Positions 1-12,800 of a stretch of DNA of 64,000 nt are shown here, in pieces. The position numbers and the translations under genes were made by a program. Source of the DNA: Leuctra nigra. Lineage: Eukaryota; Arthropoda; Insecta; Plecoptera; Leuctridae. The stretch is from positions 16,557,073-16,621,072 of the forward strand of contig OW203767.1 of assembly GCA_934045905.1 (NCBI GenBank), read 5' to 3'. How positions within the stretch are numbered: the first letter of the stretch is position 1; every line of letters starts with the position of its first letter. The notes under the pieces were generated by a model. That model did not search any database. It was not told where the DNA came from and was given only the letters and a program-made list of their open reading frames with translations.

Positions 1-9
1 ATGGGAAGG

Positions 10-43
10 CTCGCTTATCAACGCGTTACACAGAGCGTTTTCC
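10..43. mobile_element. Right terminal repeat of a TA-flanked TIR element (rest lies upstream)
   Basis: The window opens inside a DNA transposon. The sequence matches, in inverted form, the left ends at 7635, 23169 and 32650 (core GTAACGCGTT; outer end GAGCGTTTTCC) and is followed by a TA at 44-45. The complete relative at 32650-33608 has TA on both sides, which suggests a non-autonomous Tc1/mariner-type element. Only the last 34 bp are visible. Confidence 0.6.
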
Positions 44-115
44 TAGTACTATAAGAAAAAAATAAAATGATGTGGAAAACTTTTGTTAGTAGTTGAGCTG
101 GCGCTGGTTTCTATT

Positions 116-798
116 CTAGCAACGGCCCGAACAACAGACGGTCTGCGAGGTCCAGCAACGCGAGGCCAACTGGAAGTGTCTCATCCTGACACTCTATGTT
201 CTAGCAACGGCCCGAGCACCAGACGGTCTGCGAGGTCCTGCAACGCGAGGCCAACTGGAAGTGTCTCATCCTGACACTCTCTGTTCTAGCAACGGCCCGA
301 GCACCAGACGGTCTGCGAGGTCCTGCAACGCGAGGCCAACTGGAAGTGTCTCATCCTGACACTCTCTGTTCTAGCAACGGCCCGAGCACCAGACGGTCTG
401 CGAGGTCCTGCAACGCGAGGCCAACTGGAAGTGTCTCATCCTGACACTCTCTGTTCTAGCAACGGCCCGAGCACCAGACGGTCTGCGAGGTCCTGCAACG
501 CGAGGCCAACTGGAAGTGTCTCATCCTGACACTCTCTGTTCTAGCAACGGCCCGAGCACCAGATGGTCTGCGAGGTCCTGCAACGCGAGGCCAACTGGAA
601 GTGTCTCATCCTGACACTCTCTGTTCTAGCAACGGCCCGAGCACCAGACGGTCTGCGAGGTCCTGCAACGCGAGGCCAACTGGAAGTGTCTCATCCTGAC
701 ACTCTGACACTCTCTGTTCTAGCAACGGCCCGAGCACCAGACGGTCTGCGAGGTCCTGCAACGCGAGGCCAACTGGAAGTGTCTCATCCTGACACTGC
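116..798 (+). repeat. Minisatellite, eight 85-bp units made from a 3' splice site plus exon start
   Basis: Units start (CTAGCAACGG) at 116, 201, 286, 371, 456, 541, 626 and 719. The spacing is 85 bp throughout, except the seventh unit, which is 93 bp through an internal 8-bp duplication (CTGACACT). Each unit holds a pyrimidine-rich stretch ending TTCTAG and then the coding start of the TMEM151 exon (CAA CGG CCC GAG). Only the last unit runs on into the rest of the exon. As 85 is not a multiple of three, units are in different frames and most upstream acceptors lead to stops. Confidence 0.95.
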
Positions 799-854
799 TG
801 ATCGCCGGATGTCTCGGCGCAGTCACGTGGTGTCGCCTGACAGAGATCACCAAG
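723..854 (+). CDS. TMEM151: TMEM151 exon with first membrane segment (last minisatellite unit)
   Basis: The acceptor is TTCTAG just before 723 and the donor is GTCAGC at 855. It reads QRPEHQTVCEVLQREANWKC, then a hydrophobic stretch ending GAVTWCRLTEITK, and corresponds to the N-terminal region of vertebrate TMEM151 (RP..., WKC...GC.GAV.WC). The exon begins and ends in phase 0. Its first 76 nt are the eighth copy of the 85-bp repeat. Confidence 0.9.
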
Positions 855-3800
855 GTCAGCACTCTGCGGTCGACCGTCAGACGACCGTCCCTTTGCTCGT
901 CCGTCTGTCCGCCCGTATGTAACAACATAGTCCCCAGCCACTTCCCGTAGACGCAAACTTCCTTATGGTAATTTGGCAGTCGTAGTTGACTATCTTAGCC
1001 CCAAAGGGATGTTGCTTAATTCGTGTAGTGAGCAAAACATCAGGCTTAATATATTCTCTTGCATTAATAGCAGAGCTGCTTCACCCCTTACATAATCTAA
1101 CAATATCTTACATAATTCCATAGACTACATTTTGTCTCTAGATTTCTAGTTACACCAGTAGCACCACTGCTCTTAAAATGTAGATCAAACTTAGTATTAA
1201 GTGTAGATTATAACATTAAGTTTTGTGGCAACATCAACGTTTAACGGCAAGCTTTTAATTGCTCAAATTCAGATGTTATCAAATGTAGATCCAAAGTTTG
1301 TTTCCACGGGACCAAACGTAAAGCGAATTTTAGATATCTTCTCCTCTTCTCCGTGTATTTGGTCATGAAACTCTTGAAAAGGGATTTTCTAGCGACAGAA
1401 GCAGCCAATAAATTCGCCCAAACACCGCAAGGAGGGTTGGGAGAGAGATCAGACTGTAGGATAAACTTGATTTATCTGTCCTTTGGGCTCCTTGAAGAAT
1501 GTGTTGCATCCCCGGCAGAGTTGGTACTCTCCGAAATGTTGGAAAATGTGGTCATTTCATAAATCCACAGCTAAGTCTGCATGTACGGAATTATTTAAAT
1601 ATATTCTGCTAAAATAATCGCAGTTTAGTGGTATAGGTACACTCGGCACAACAAAAATTGATCGGTGAATAAATTTGACTGACTGCTGGTCATGTTCCAT
1701 ACCAACCAAAGATTGTTATTATAACTGAAATGTGAGGTCACCTACTAGAGTGAGACAAGGAGGTCGCTTGGATTTACTTCTGATGGTGCAATCTAACATT
1801 TTTCAGTCAATCAGATTTATTGAACGATCAATTTTAGTTGTGCTCAGTGTACCTACGTAACATGAACTATTCTATATTGCATTTGCTTCTAAGTCTCCTA
1901 TAGATACATCCTCTTTCACGAGTGTTAGATCATAATCCCAGAGCCAATCCACATTGTTCCCCAGCATCGACGTTGTGTAATAAAAGTTTCACGTTTCCTC
2001 ATGAGACTTTCTGTAACGGCCGACCAGTGACCGCAGCGCTCGAGCACACAGCGGCCGAAACTCTCGCACATCCATTGTTCCCCAACATAGAAGTCTTGAT
2101 GTATTCCACGTACCTTTCTCATCTCATCTCAAGCTCTTTATCAGCAAGCTTTTGTTATCTTCTTGTTGTACTTCTCACAAAAGCTCTGCCAACATCCGAT
2201 GTATTACGTTTCTCATCCTGTGCTACTTGCCTTTCCTTTACGACACCGGCTTTTTAGTTAATGAGTTTCGTTTCCTCGTACGTCTCTTCATTGAATCCTG
2301 CCGACGTAAATAACGTGACTGTTTCCGTCATTCACGCACGACGGCCATTTTGTCTTCTGCAGATCGAGTCGCCGGAGCGCGATTTCGTTTGTTCCTCTTC
2401 CTTTGTCGCTCTCTGCCGTCTTTATCACATCTTTCTGGAGGGAAGGGGACAATACACGTCCCGATATTAAAGAGAACGTGAAATTCCTTCTTATTTAATT
2501 CACTTGTCGACTCTCCTGTTCCTATTTCTCTAGCTGGAATAATGGTGTCTGACTTCGCGGATCTTTTTACTGCCAAACGAGACGGACAAAGAACGTGAAA
2601 GAACTTTCTTGACGACTTCCTTTTAATCTTTTCTTTGTGAAATCTCCGCTCTGGAGGATTGTTCGCCGACATTGATTGATGTCAACTCGACTTCAACTAT
2701 CAAATAAATCTTATCACGTGGTTCACAACCGAGTCAAATGATGACGAAAAAGTCTTCTCTCGAGAATTGCGTATTGTAGTTAGCTGCGCGAGTAAAAAAC
2801 GTGTCGTTTTCAAAAGAAGCAAATTACATCTCCGTATATAAAAGAGTACTAATGAACTCAATTTGTTCCTTTTATCTTTCCACCACCAATTTTATTTGGA
2901 GCTCGATTTGAAAACAAAATGTATCAGCAGAGAGATTGTGTGGGTTTCATTTTTACATGTTACCCACCCACACTCTTCTTTGCCTTGGTATACCCTTGGC
3001 TAGAAGCGAGATATTTATAGGTCTACATGTAATTTGTAGACCTACTCTGATACGCGCTACAGGATCCGGGTTAGTTTATTTCTTTTATTAACACTAAAAA
3101 GAATAACTACTATGAATTCTTGACGCTGTCGAAATGATTGTCAAATGTGTTGTTAGATCCCTGAGTAAAATCAACGGCAGTCCAAAAAGATCATTCATCA
3201 TAAAATGAAATTCTCAGAATTTTCGAAGTTCTGAGAAGTCACCAAGTTTTGCACAGTTTTCGCTCTGCACTGAAGTACAGAGACAAAACCAAAACTAAAT
3301 AAAAGAGCTCTTGAGTCGCTATGAGCTTTGATCTCTATGAGCTTTGAAAAGCTACTTCTGAATTCGTCGAATTCCACCGTCATACCATGCATGAGTGACT
3401 GATGGCATTGTCCAACTTCCATGAGTATGAATAAATTGAATAGATATTATTAAAACATGAATTCTGGTGCGACGCGGATGTTCATAAAATGTGGAACGAT
3501 CGATTATAATAAATTCAAGATCGATAACATCGAACATTTAGGCTCTTTCACTTCAAATATGACAATCTCATCTTACGTCACAGCTGACTAAAATCTAACT
3601 GCAGGAAAGATGCTTTCAGTGAACATGTAATCATAATGTTAAGGGGTGTGCGAATATTCGAAAATATTTGGGTCAAATATTCGACTCGGTATTCAAAAAT
3701 AAAGTATTCGAAATATCGAATATTCGTAAATTTTCGAATATTTCATGTCCTTTTATTCAAAATTATCCAGCCATTTCTCATTTGGCATTGTTTTTTAACG

Positions 3801-6800
3801 CTGCCAACCAGTGTTGAATCCAGGAATACCTCGGGGGGGGGGGGGGGGGGGGGGGCAGTGTCCCCCCCCCCCAGGTATGCATGTGCCCCCCCTGGCACAA
3901 ATACCTATTTAAAATACCTTCAAAATAATATGTGAAAAAAACACGTAAAAATAGACGGATCATGTCAAAAACCTTCCAAAACGGTTAGAATTGAGTTCAA
4001 ATTCCAAAAAATTTCCGGGGCTGTGCGCCCCGGACATGCATATCCTGATAAGTTCAATAAATTTACCTATTATTAAATCTCTTAGACCATTTTTTTGGAT
4101 ATTTTGCAATTTATAATTCCCCAAAATAGCTATACACTGTGATTCAAAATTGTACCTAAACGAATGACCTTGATCAAAAATTTTCTCGGGGGCAATGCCC
4201 CCGAACCCCCTGTTTTCCACTGTGACTTTTCAAAATATATTACGTATAATAATTGCTTTGTGCTTTGTACAACTACAAGCATATTCATAAATTAACTCCC
4301 CCCCCCCCCCCCCCCCCCAACACCAACATAAAAAAGTACCCACAAAAAATGCCATCCCCAAATATTCAAGTGCCCCTCCCGAGAAAAATTTCTGGATTCA
4401 ACACTGCTGCCAACTGCTGCAAAGGCTAAAACTCCAATCGAAAATAGTCATGGCCTCTATTTTGATTTTGAGGGAATATTATTTGTAGGTATTGTGCCTC
4501 CAAGTTGACCTTCCTCCTACTCCCTTTGTTTCTTGGCATTTCATTTTTGTGATGAGTGACATTAGCATTGCGTATCATAATAAGTACTTTCTCACTTATA
4601 TATTTCAAATAAGGGTTAAAAAAGTGTTTGTTCCAATATTACCATGGCCATCTAGTGGAGCGGTCGCTCCACCCAGCCAAGTCGTACTGTACACTCACAG
4701 TCACTCAACATACCGTAAATGCCTAATAAACCGAGGAGCAGACCAAACACTTTTACTGTAAGCAACAACATGGCATTTTCGGCCTACTGGATCATAAAAT
4801 TGGAAAATCTCACATTGTTGTGAAATACTTAATTTCGAGCTATGGCCCACCCCACCACATATACCAAATTTGGGAACAATAGGTTATGCCATTTGCGAGC
4901 TAGAGGGCCGTGAAAACAGTGAAATTACATCACTTTCATCTTCTTCTTCTTCTTCTTCTTCTTTAGATGATGATGATGATGATTCAGATATCAGGAAACA
5001 CCGCTATCACCGCCACAGCCTAAACGGCTGAACCGATCGATCTGAAATTTTTACCACTTGTGCACTTTTGGTGTCTGAGGTGCCTTTTTATAAAACCAAC
5101 CGGAAGTCGCCATTTTGAAACCGGAAATTACGTCATATCTCGAAACCGGCTGAACCGATCGGAACGAAACTAGCGTCAAACTATTCGGACGGTCATACAT
5201 ATGAAAATACAATAGTCTAAACAGAAATTTACTATTACTGAAACCGGAAATGACGTCATAAAAATGAAAAATCAGACTTTAATCACCTCTTACTACAATA
5301 ACTACTTATTCACAAGGTTTATAATGATACAAAACATTTATATAAACAAATTCTACGTGGAGTGTTTTCAGCCGCCATTTTGATAACCGGAAGTGATGCC
5401 ATATCTCGAAAACGGCTGGACCGATTGGAACAAATCTTTCGCTTTTCTTCATAGAATATCACTTTAAGCATTATTTTGGTACCAAACGCAACTTTTCTTA
5501 GTAACCAAATTGGAACTGGCTTATTTTTTTAAAGGAATTAGTCATTGTTGTTTCGATATGTGTTACAAATTGTTTAAATAAACTAAAAAAATTGTGATAT
5601 TTCCATAAAAAACACTCCGTGTAAAAATACCAGCCAAGTCTCTTTAACAAAAAAAAAATAGAAGAAATCTAAAAATTCAGCACTGAAAAGTAGTGATATC
5701 AAAAAATTGGCCAAGTCAAACTTAATTTGAAAAATCAAAATATACTTGGCGCATCATTTTTAAGGGCATTATAGGTATATTATATATATTAAGGTACATA
5801 TGATTTTTGGCATATACTTCTATACTAGATTAATACCCGATGCGCCAAGTATATTTTGGTTTTTTAAATTAAGTTTGACTTGGCCAATTTTTTGATATCA
5901 CTACTTTTCAGTGCTGAATTTTTAGATTTCTTCTATTTTTTTTTTTTTTGTTAAAGAGACTTGGCTGGTATTTTTACACGGAGTGTTTTTTATGGGGATA
6001 TACTTCATTCTGGGAATAATGAAAAGAGTTTGGTGGCTAATTATTTTGTATTAAATGTAAAATTTATTTTTCCCAAATACTCGATATTCGATTCGATATT
6101 CGAAATATTTTTGTAAATTATTCGATATTCGTATTTTAAGTCAAAAATCGCTATTCACACACCCCTAATTATATTTCATGATTTAATTTCCTTATTTCTG
6201 TATTTCTTTTCAATATCTATCTAGCGTCCTGTCCTGCAGCGAAATGAACACGATTGAAGTCTGTTACCTAGCAACCTATAGACTTGCCATTAAAGCTACA
6301 GCTGCTGTTATCTCCTGCAGGTCATCATCAACTTCTCCGTGTACCCGATCAAGTCGACGCAGAAGATGTCGCCATGCGACGACGGCTACATCTACATCCC
6401 CGTGGCGTTCATGGCGATGTTGTACTTGGTCTACTTGGTGGAGTGTTGGCATTGCACGGCGCGCATCCAGCTGGGCCATCAAGCTGACCTCTCTGGGGTC
6501 ACCGACAGAGTTCTGCACATGAGGGAGGCGCAACCTATTGTTTGGTGAGCATTTACACGAAATGTCAGGAGGTACTTTATGAGGAAATCTGAAGGGCGAA
6601 GTCCAGTACTTTTATTGATTTTTAACGGTAGCTTAAAATACATTTTATTTCAAGTGTTCTGATAAAACTGTTTTGGACGTTTTATATGATGAATTTTATT
6701 AAACTAAAATGTCTAGATATAATGTACATACTTGTCTTGCTCGCTTCTATCTGTCAAAAATGCAAATATGTTTATCATATGAAGTAATATCTAGTGTTCC

Positions 6801-9800
6801 TCTTTTATTTCATACTTTGATATGTTCAGAAGTATTAAAAGCGTGGATTTCCATGTTGACTGAATATTTAATATGAAGGATGACAGCAGTTAAATTTAGT
6901 CACGGCTTACTTCCTTGACATATCATTCAGAACTTCGGTCTAATCATGATTTATCGATGTATTGTAGTAAGAATATAAAGCTCGAATTATATGGATTGTA
7001 TTTTTAATAAAGACAAAAGATCAAGTCTTGAGCCAAACTGTAAAGTAACATGTTTATATTAAAAATATCGTATTACTAATAACTTTTAACGCAATTCTAA
7101 AAGATTAATCCATTTTTACCTAGTATGTATTATTCGTTTCTCTTAGTTTTTGTGTTGTCGTGTTTTCATTTATTAAATTACGTCTTGGTCTCGAATCTTT
7201 GTTCAAAACATTGATCTTGAACTCGAGCTTAAATGTCACGAAATGCTCATTTACGAAACACCATTATACGATAAATTATAAGCACTTTAACGATATAAAT
7301 GCAAGTATAAACGCGAATTTTATACTAATTTGTCACACAATACATTTCGCAATCGTCTTCTTAAGAAAATGAAAGTCACGAATTCCTTTTAAAACACAAA
7401 TTAATAATTATTTTGTTGTGTATTGGACCAAATATGTCAGAACACTATATCAATGCGATACTCCTATATCAAGCCGCCACACATCAAAGTCAAACTTGCA
7501 TGTCATGCCCGGCTTGACATTCAAGTCGTCAAGCAATTAGGAGTTGAAGGCTTCATCTTCTTGAAGAACAGTTATTCAGGGAACGAAGAGTGCTTCAAGA
7601 ATGTAGAGTTTGAAAGTGTTGGAAAATGAAGTAAGGAAAACGCTTAGTGTAACGCGTTTATAACGAGCCTTCATATTGTTTGCGAATTCATATACGTTTT
7701 GCAAGTTTCTGCTCTACAGACCTTGGAAAGAGCTGAAACAAAATGCGTCGAAGTATCAGTGATAAAATATCTTCAATTTCTTTAAACTGTTCCTTTTGAA
7801 GCACAAAAATTCACAGAATCCCGTTAAAAACTACAACACGAGACCCATCAAATGTTATCAAAGTGTACAACATTTCAAATCGTCGGTTGAACGGCTTGTT
7901 CTGTGCACTTCTGGCAAAAACACATCCAAAAAGAAACGAACACACAGAGAAAGTGCCATTAAAGTAACGTGGAGGCGCAAGAGTTGGGTAGTAACTTAAC
8001 GAAAATAACTAGTTACCAGTACTAGTTACTTTCTGGGTTACCTTTGGGGTTACATGAGTAACTAATATACATTTTTAGAGTAACTAGTAACTTCGTTACT
8101 TTTAAAGTTCCTTTTAGGTGAAATATTAATCTGAAAAATATAATATTTTGGTGGTATTACACAGTATCTTCAAACTCCCTTTCTATCTCTTGACAGAAAA
8201 TCCAAATTCAAGTTATATTTTATTTTGCATTTATATCAGACGCATAGCATTGAAAAGTTGAAAAGTTGAAAACTTTCATTTTTTGTAACTACTAATTTAC
8301 TTTTCAAATGAAGTAACTTACCAAGTAACTAAGTTCCTTTAGAGATCAGGTAACTTACAGAGTAACTAGTTCCTTTTTTACAAGTAACTTACACAACTTT
8401 GGGTGACGTTTGAAAGCTCGCTTATTAAAAAGCTGCCCTCGATTGTATCATTATCATTTACAATACGATTGCAGCATTCACGTTTCGCGTCCAGTATTTA
8501 CCGAACATTTACCTACGTTTGACCTAACGTGTACCAACTTAACAGATGTCATTGGAGGCAGAGGAGTTGAATCAATATGCAGTGCAGGTGGTGTGTACCG
8601 ACAACTGGTACAGTGTTAATGATGATTGAACAGCCATGTCAATGCCACAACAGTCCCAGGGGAGGGTTAGTTAATTGCTCATTCCAACCACAAACTGACT
8701 GTCTCTCTCATTCAATAATTCAAGACAGCATTGCAAGCAATGTGTTTGTGTACTGATACATGTTAACACGGGACGTTGAGTATAAGTCCAGATAGCAGCA
8801 AAAAGTTTAATCGGATTACTCGACTGTGGATAGTGGAAAGTTTGACAACTTATAATTTGTCGAAACGAATCTAGAAATGTAGATTCAATTTCTCTTCCTC
8901 TTGACACAGAAAATGCAGAATAGTGAATTAGACTGAAGAGGAAATAACGGGAAATTTCAGCTTGATCATAGATATATGTTACTAGAGCTTAAAATGGTTG
9001 TTTTTGGTTATGCTCCCTCTCAAAAACATGCCCACACAAAAATTACCTACATCTGCCACCATTTGTAGAACTTACAACATACTTAATTTTGAAGGCTATA
9101 CCTGCTATACCAATAGTTATACCAAGTGAAAAGTCAAAATGTCTCCAATGGGACTTCTTCTCATGTGACAGAATGTACGATATTTTGTATTCTTCAAAAT
9201 CTGAGTCTAGCAAAAAAATTACGCGAAATTTCAGCTTGATCAGAGGTATATGTGTAAACAATATTATAGGTTTCAAATGGCTGTATTTGATTATGGACAC
9301 TTTTCATTTATCATGAACAAAGAAAAAGTAGGTACCTACATCTGCCACCATTTGTAGTTTTGATTAAAAACATTAAATTAATTTAATTTAAATTTTAAGT
9401 TTCAAACTTGTTATACCTATGTATAAATAGAATAGAATATTTAAAAAATCATTCTTAAAAATAATTACAAATGGTGACAGATGTAGGTACTTTTGTATTG
9501 TATTCTATTTCCTTTATAACAGCTTGCATATTTAAGAAAAATGTAATATGGACTATGAAAAACTATATATTTTTATAAACATCAACTAAAAATGTTTCTT
9601 ATATCAAATTATGTTTTACTATTTTCATGAGTTACCATCCATTTATTAATAACGCTGCTTGTTAACTTGTCAATACTCAAAGTGATTTTTTTTCATATGT
9701 TGATGAAACATGTACAGACAAATGAACAACCTATTCTAGCTCAAATCTAATTTATTTTCAGGTTTAGTCAGAGTTGAAAACTCAAAATTACCTACTAGAA

Positions 9801-12800
9801 AGGTCACACCATCCAATTCATGAAATTGAAACTCTGCACCTTTACCAATATCATGGTTATCGGCCATCGCTCATGATGTTTAGCCTCATTAACCTAATCG
9901 TTGAAGAGCTCAAGTGGTAATAAAGCTACTTAACTAGAGAGCTACTCGCAACTAAGTAGTTTTACAGAAGTTGACCTGATTTTTTTTAATAATCACTGTT
10001 TAGCTACCACTCAGCACCAATGGGCTCAGGTATCATTATGCTCACATAGGGCAATGCTTATTACAGAGGTTCTTGTATTTCTACCGTGTGATGAGAATGT
10101 ATTTTAAACTTGTTTTGATTATGTTTCACATTCTCCCAATAATTGTATCTTTTCAAACATGTCCAACATCAAATGGTTTCGAAAGAATAACTAATATGCA
10201 CTTCACGTACAAAGGCGAATAGAATCTCCATAAAAAGCTCTATTTCTTGTAGACTCCATAGGTTTTAACAACTTTTATTGTCTTATTGGAAACTCAACCG
10301 ATCTGGCTTACAGAACAACTGTAGTAAAGGAAGGGATCAAGTAAAAACGTATAGATTTCCCAAGGTTTGGGCCCCTTTCTGTAGATTCTATTCCCCTCTT
10401 CACGTGATAAAAATCTCGGAGTTGCATCACGACTACATTGAAGACAATTTCATTCAATCCAATCACCTTCCGCCAATCAGTTCACATCTCGTTATCTCAT
10501 CAGGTGGAAGGCTGTGTGCTATCACTACGTGCGTCGCAAGCGTCACGTGACACGTTACCGTCACGGAGACACGTACACCACGTCCCAGGCGTACTACGAG
10601 CGCGTCAACTCGCACGCGGCTGCGGCCAGGTTCCAGCACACGTACTGCGGCGTGCGGGACGTCTCAAGGTCACTCGTGCTGGACGCGCGCGGGCCCATCA
10701 TCAAGATCAAGTTCAGCAAAGGTGGGGCTGTAGTTGAGCGTTACAACACGGGAGTTGAGTGCTACAGGAAGTAGTTGAGCGTTACAACATGGAGTTGAGC
10801 GGTACAACATGGAGTTGAGTGGTACAGGAAGTAGTTGAGCGATACAGCATGGGGGTTGAGTGGTACAGGAAGTAGTTGAGCGTTGAAGGAAGTAGTTGAG
10901 CGTTACAACAAGGAGTTGAGTGGTTCAGGAAGTAGTTGAGCGTTACAACATGTAGTTGAGCGGTCAAGGAAGTAGTTAGGCGTTATAACATGGAAGTTGA
11001 GCGGTACGTGAAGTAGTTGAGCGTTACAACACAGGAGTTATGTGGTACAGGAAGAAGTTGAGTGTTATAACATGGGAGTTGAGTGGTACAGGAAGTAGTT
11101 GAGCGTTACAACACAGGAGTTATGTGGTACAGGAAGAAGTTGAGTGTTATAACATGGGAGTTGAGTGGTACAGGAAGTAGTTGAGCGTTACAACACAGGA
11201 GTTATGTGGTACAGGAAGAAGTTGAGTGTTATAACATGGGAGTTGAGTGGTACAGGAAGTAGTTGAGCGTTACAACATGGGAGTTGAGCGGTACAGGAAG
11301 TAGTTGAGCGGTACGTGAAGTAGTTGAGCGTCACAATATGTAGTTGAGTGGTAGAGGGAAGAAGTTAAGCGATACAACATGGGAGTAGAGTGGTACAGGA
11401 AGTAGTTGAGCGTTACAACATGGGGTTGTGAAGTAGTTTGGAAGTAGGTACTTATTATTACCTACTTCACAACTTGTAACTCATATATATACTATGTTCT
11501 GCATGTACTACGCCTTATCATCATCCTCAACTACTTGAAAAGCTCAACTACCTACTTCTTGTTGTTCAACCACTTTTCGTCAACAAGTTCAACTTATTGT
11601 TAAAAAGAAATGGCAGAACAACAAAAATACGTAATTGAGCGTTACTTTACTAACAAAAAAGTAATTAAACGTTACTAAACTGTGGTTAGATGATAGAAGG
11701 AAGTAGCTGAATCTGAACAACATAATGAAGCATAGTTGATTGAGCAGAGTATAAGCATGTAAGGAAGAGATGACTCATGACGAAGATGAGATATCTGAAC
11801 AACAAATCAGTAGTTAAACATGATGATATTAAGGTTGATCATATTCATAGCAAATAGTAAGTGAACCAAGTAAAACGTCATTGAGCATCACGCCAGGATG
11901 AAGAAAATTACCAGAAAAAATAAGGGGAGTTTGATTGAAGGACAAAATAAAAAAAAATAAACATTCATTAATACTCACCACCTATCTTAACAGATGACAA
12001 AATATTCTATAAGTAAAAAGTAAGTCTTCTAAATTATTTCATAAGACCATTATCCTATATAAAAGTAAGTCTTCTGAATTATGCCTCTTGCCTTTTTTTA
12101 GGATATCTCTCCCTAAATTAAGCAGTTGCCTTTTTTAGAATAAGCCATCTTCAATTAGGAAGAGTCATCCTAATTAGGATGTACCAGGGAGGTCCCCAGT
12201 AGATCCTTGTAAGGATATCCCTATTTAAGGTGATACTAGCGCTCGGCCGTTTTAGAAAATTGAGAGAGAAAAATTGTTTCATAAGTGCGTGTCACTTTTA
12301 CAGGATGTTCACATGATCAGTCTGATTGTATATTAGTAGCCCTTTTTAATTTTTGCTTATTGCATCGTTAATTAGGCGCCGGTTATGCAACAAAACCGCG
12401 CAAAACGATGAAATTTGCGATACGATTGGAGACCAAACCCGTAAACCAATTGATCTCAAATTTTTATCATGATTAGATGAAATACAAACTTAGGGTTATC
12501 CCTTGGCACATTTTTGAAATTTGTTTTTATACGGCGCCCAGAGAGACGAGAAAATAGCTAATTTTTCACCAAAAATCCACTAATTATCTAGTGGAGCGGT
12601 CGCTCCACCCAGCCAAGTCGTACTATACACTCACAGTCACTCAACATACCGTAAATGCCTAATAAACTGAGGAGCAGACCAAACACTTTTACTGTAAGCA
12701 ACAACATGGCATTTTCGGCCTACTGGATCTTAAAATTGGAAAATCTCACATTGTTGTGAAATGTCTTAATTTCGAGCTATGGCCCACCCCACTACATATA

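Larger units (their letters stand above)
3643..6165. mobile_element. PIF/Harbinger-like element interrupted by nested insertions
   Basis: The left end GGGGTGTGCGAATA and the inverted right end (GGGGTGTGTGAATA when read outward) are flanked by TAA at 3640-3642 and 6166-6168, the 3-bp target duplication typical of PIF/Harbinger. Both ends are rich in the palindrome GAATATTCG, suitable as subterminal transposase sites. Removing the hAT at 3809-4406 and the repeat at 4651-5997 leaves about 570 bp without a transposase frame, so it is a MITE-sized derivative. Confidence 0.65.

Noticed and set aside
116..798. Regular repeats resembling a CRISPR array
   Set aside because: Units are contiguous 85-bp copies without unique spacers and contain coding sequence of a eukaryotic gene.
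563..922. 119-codon frame across the minisatellite
   Set aside because: It is an out-of-frame read through intron-like and exon units; the true exon frame begins at 723 and ends at 854.
2328..2672. Basic 114-codon minus-strand frame starting MSANNPPERRFHKEKIKRKS
   Set aside because: No homology, no splice context, inside an intron of the opposite strand; could be chance in a CpG-rich patch.
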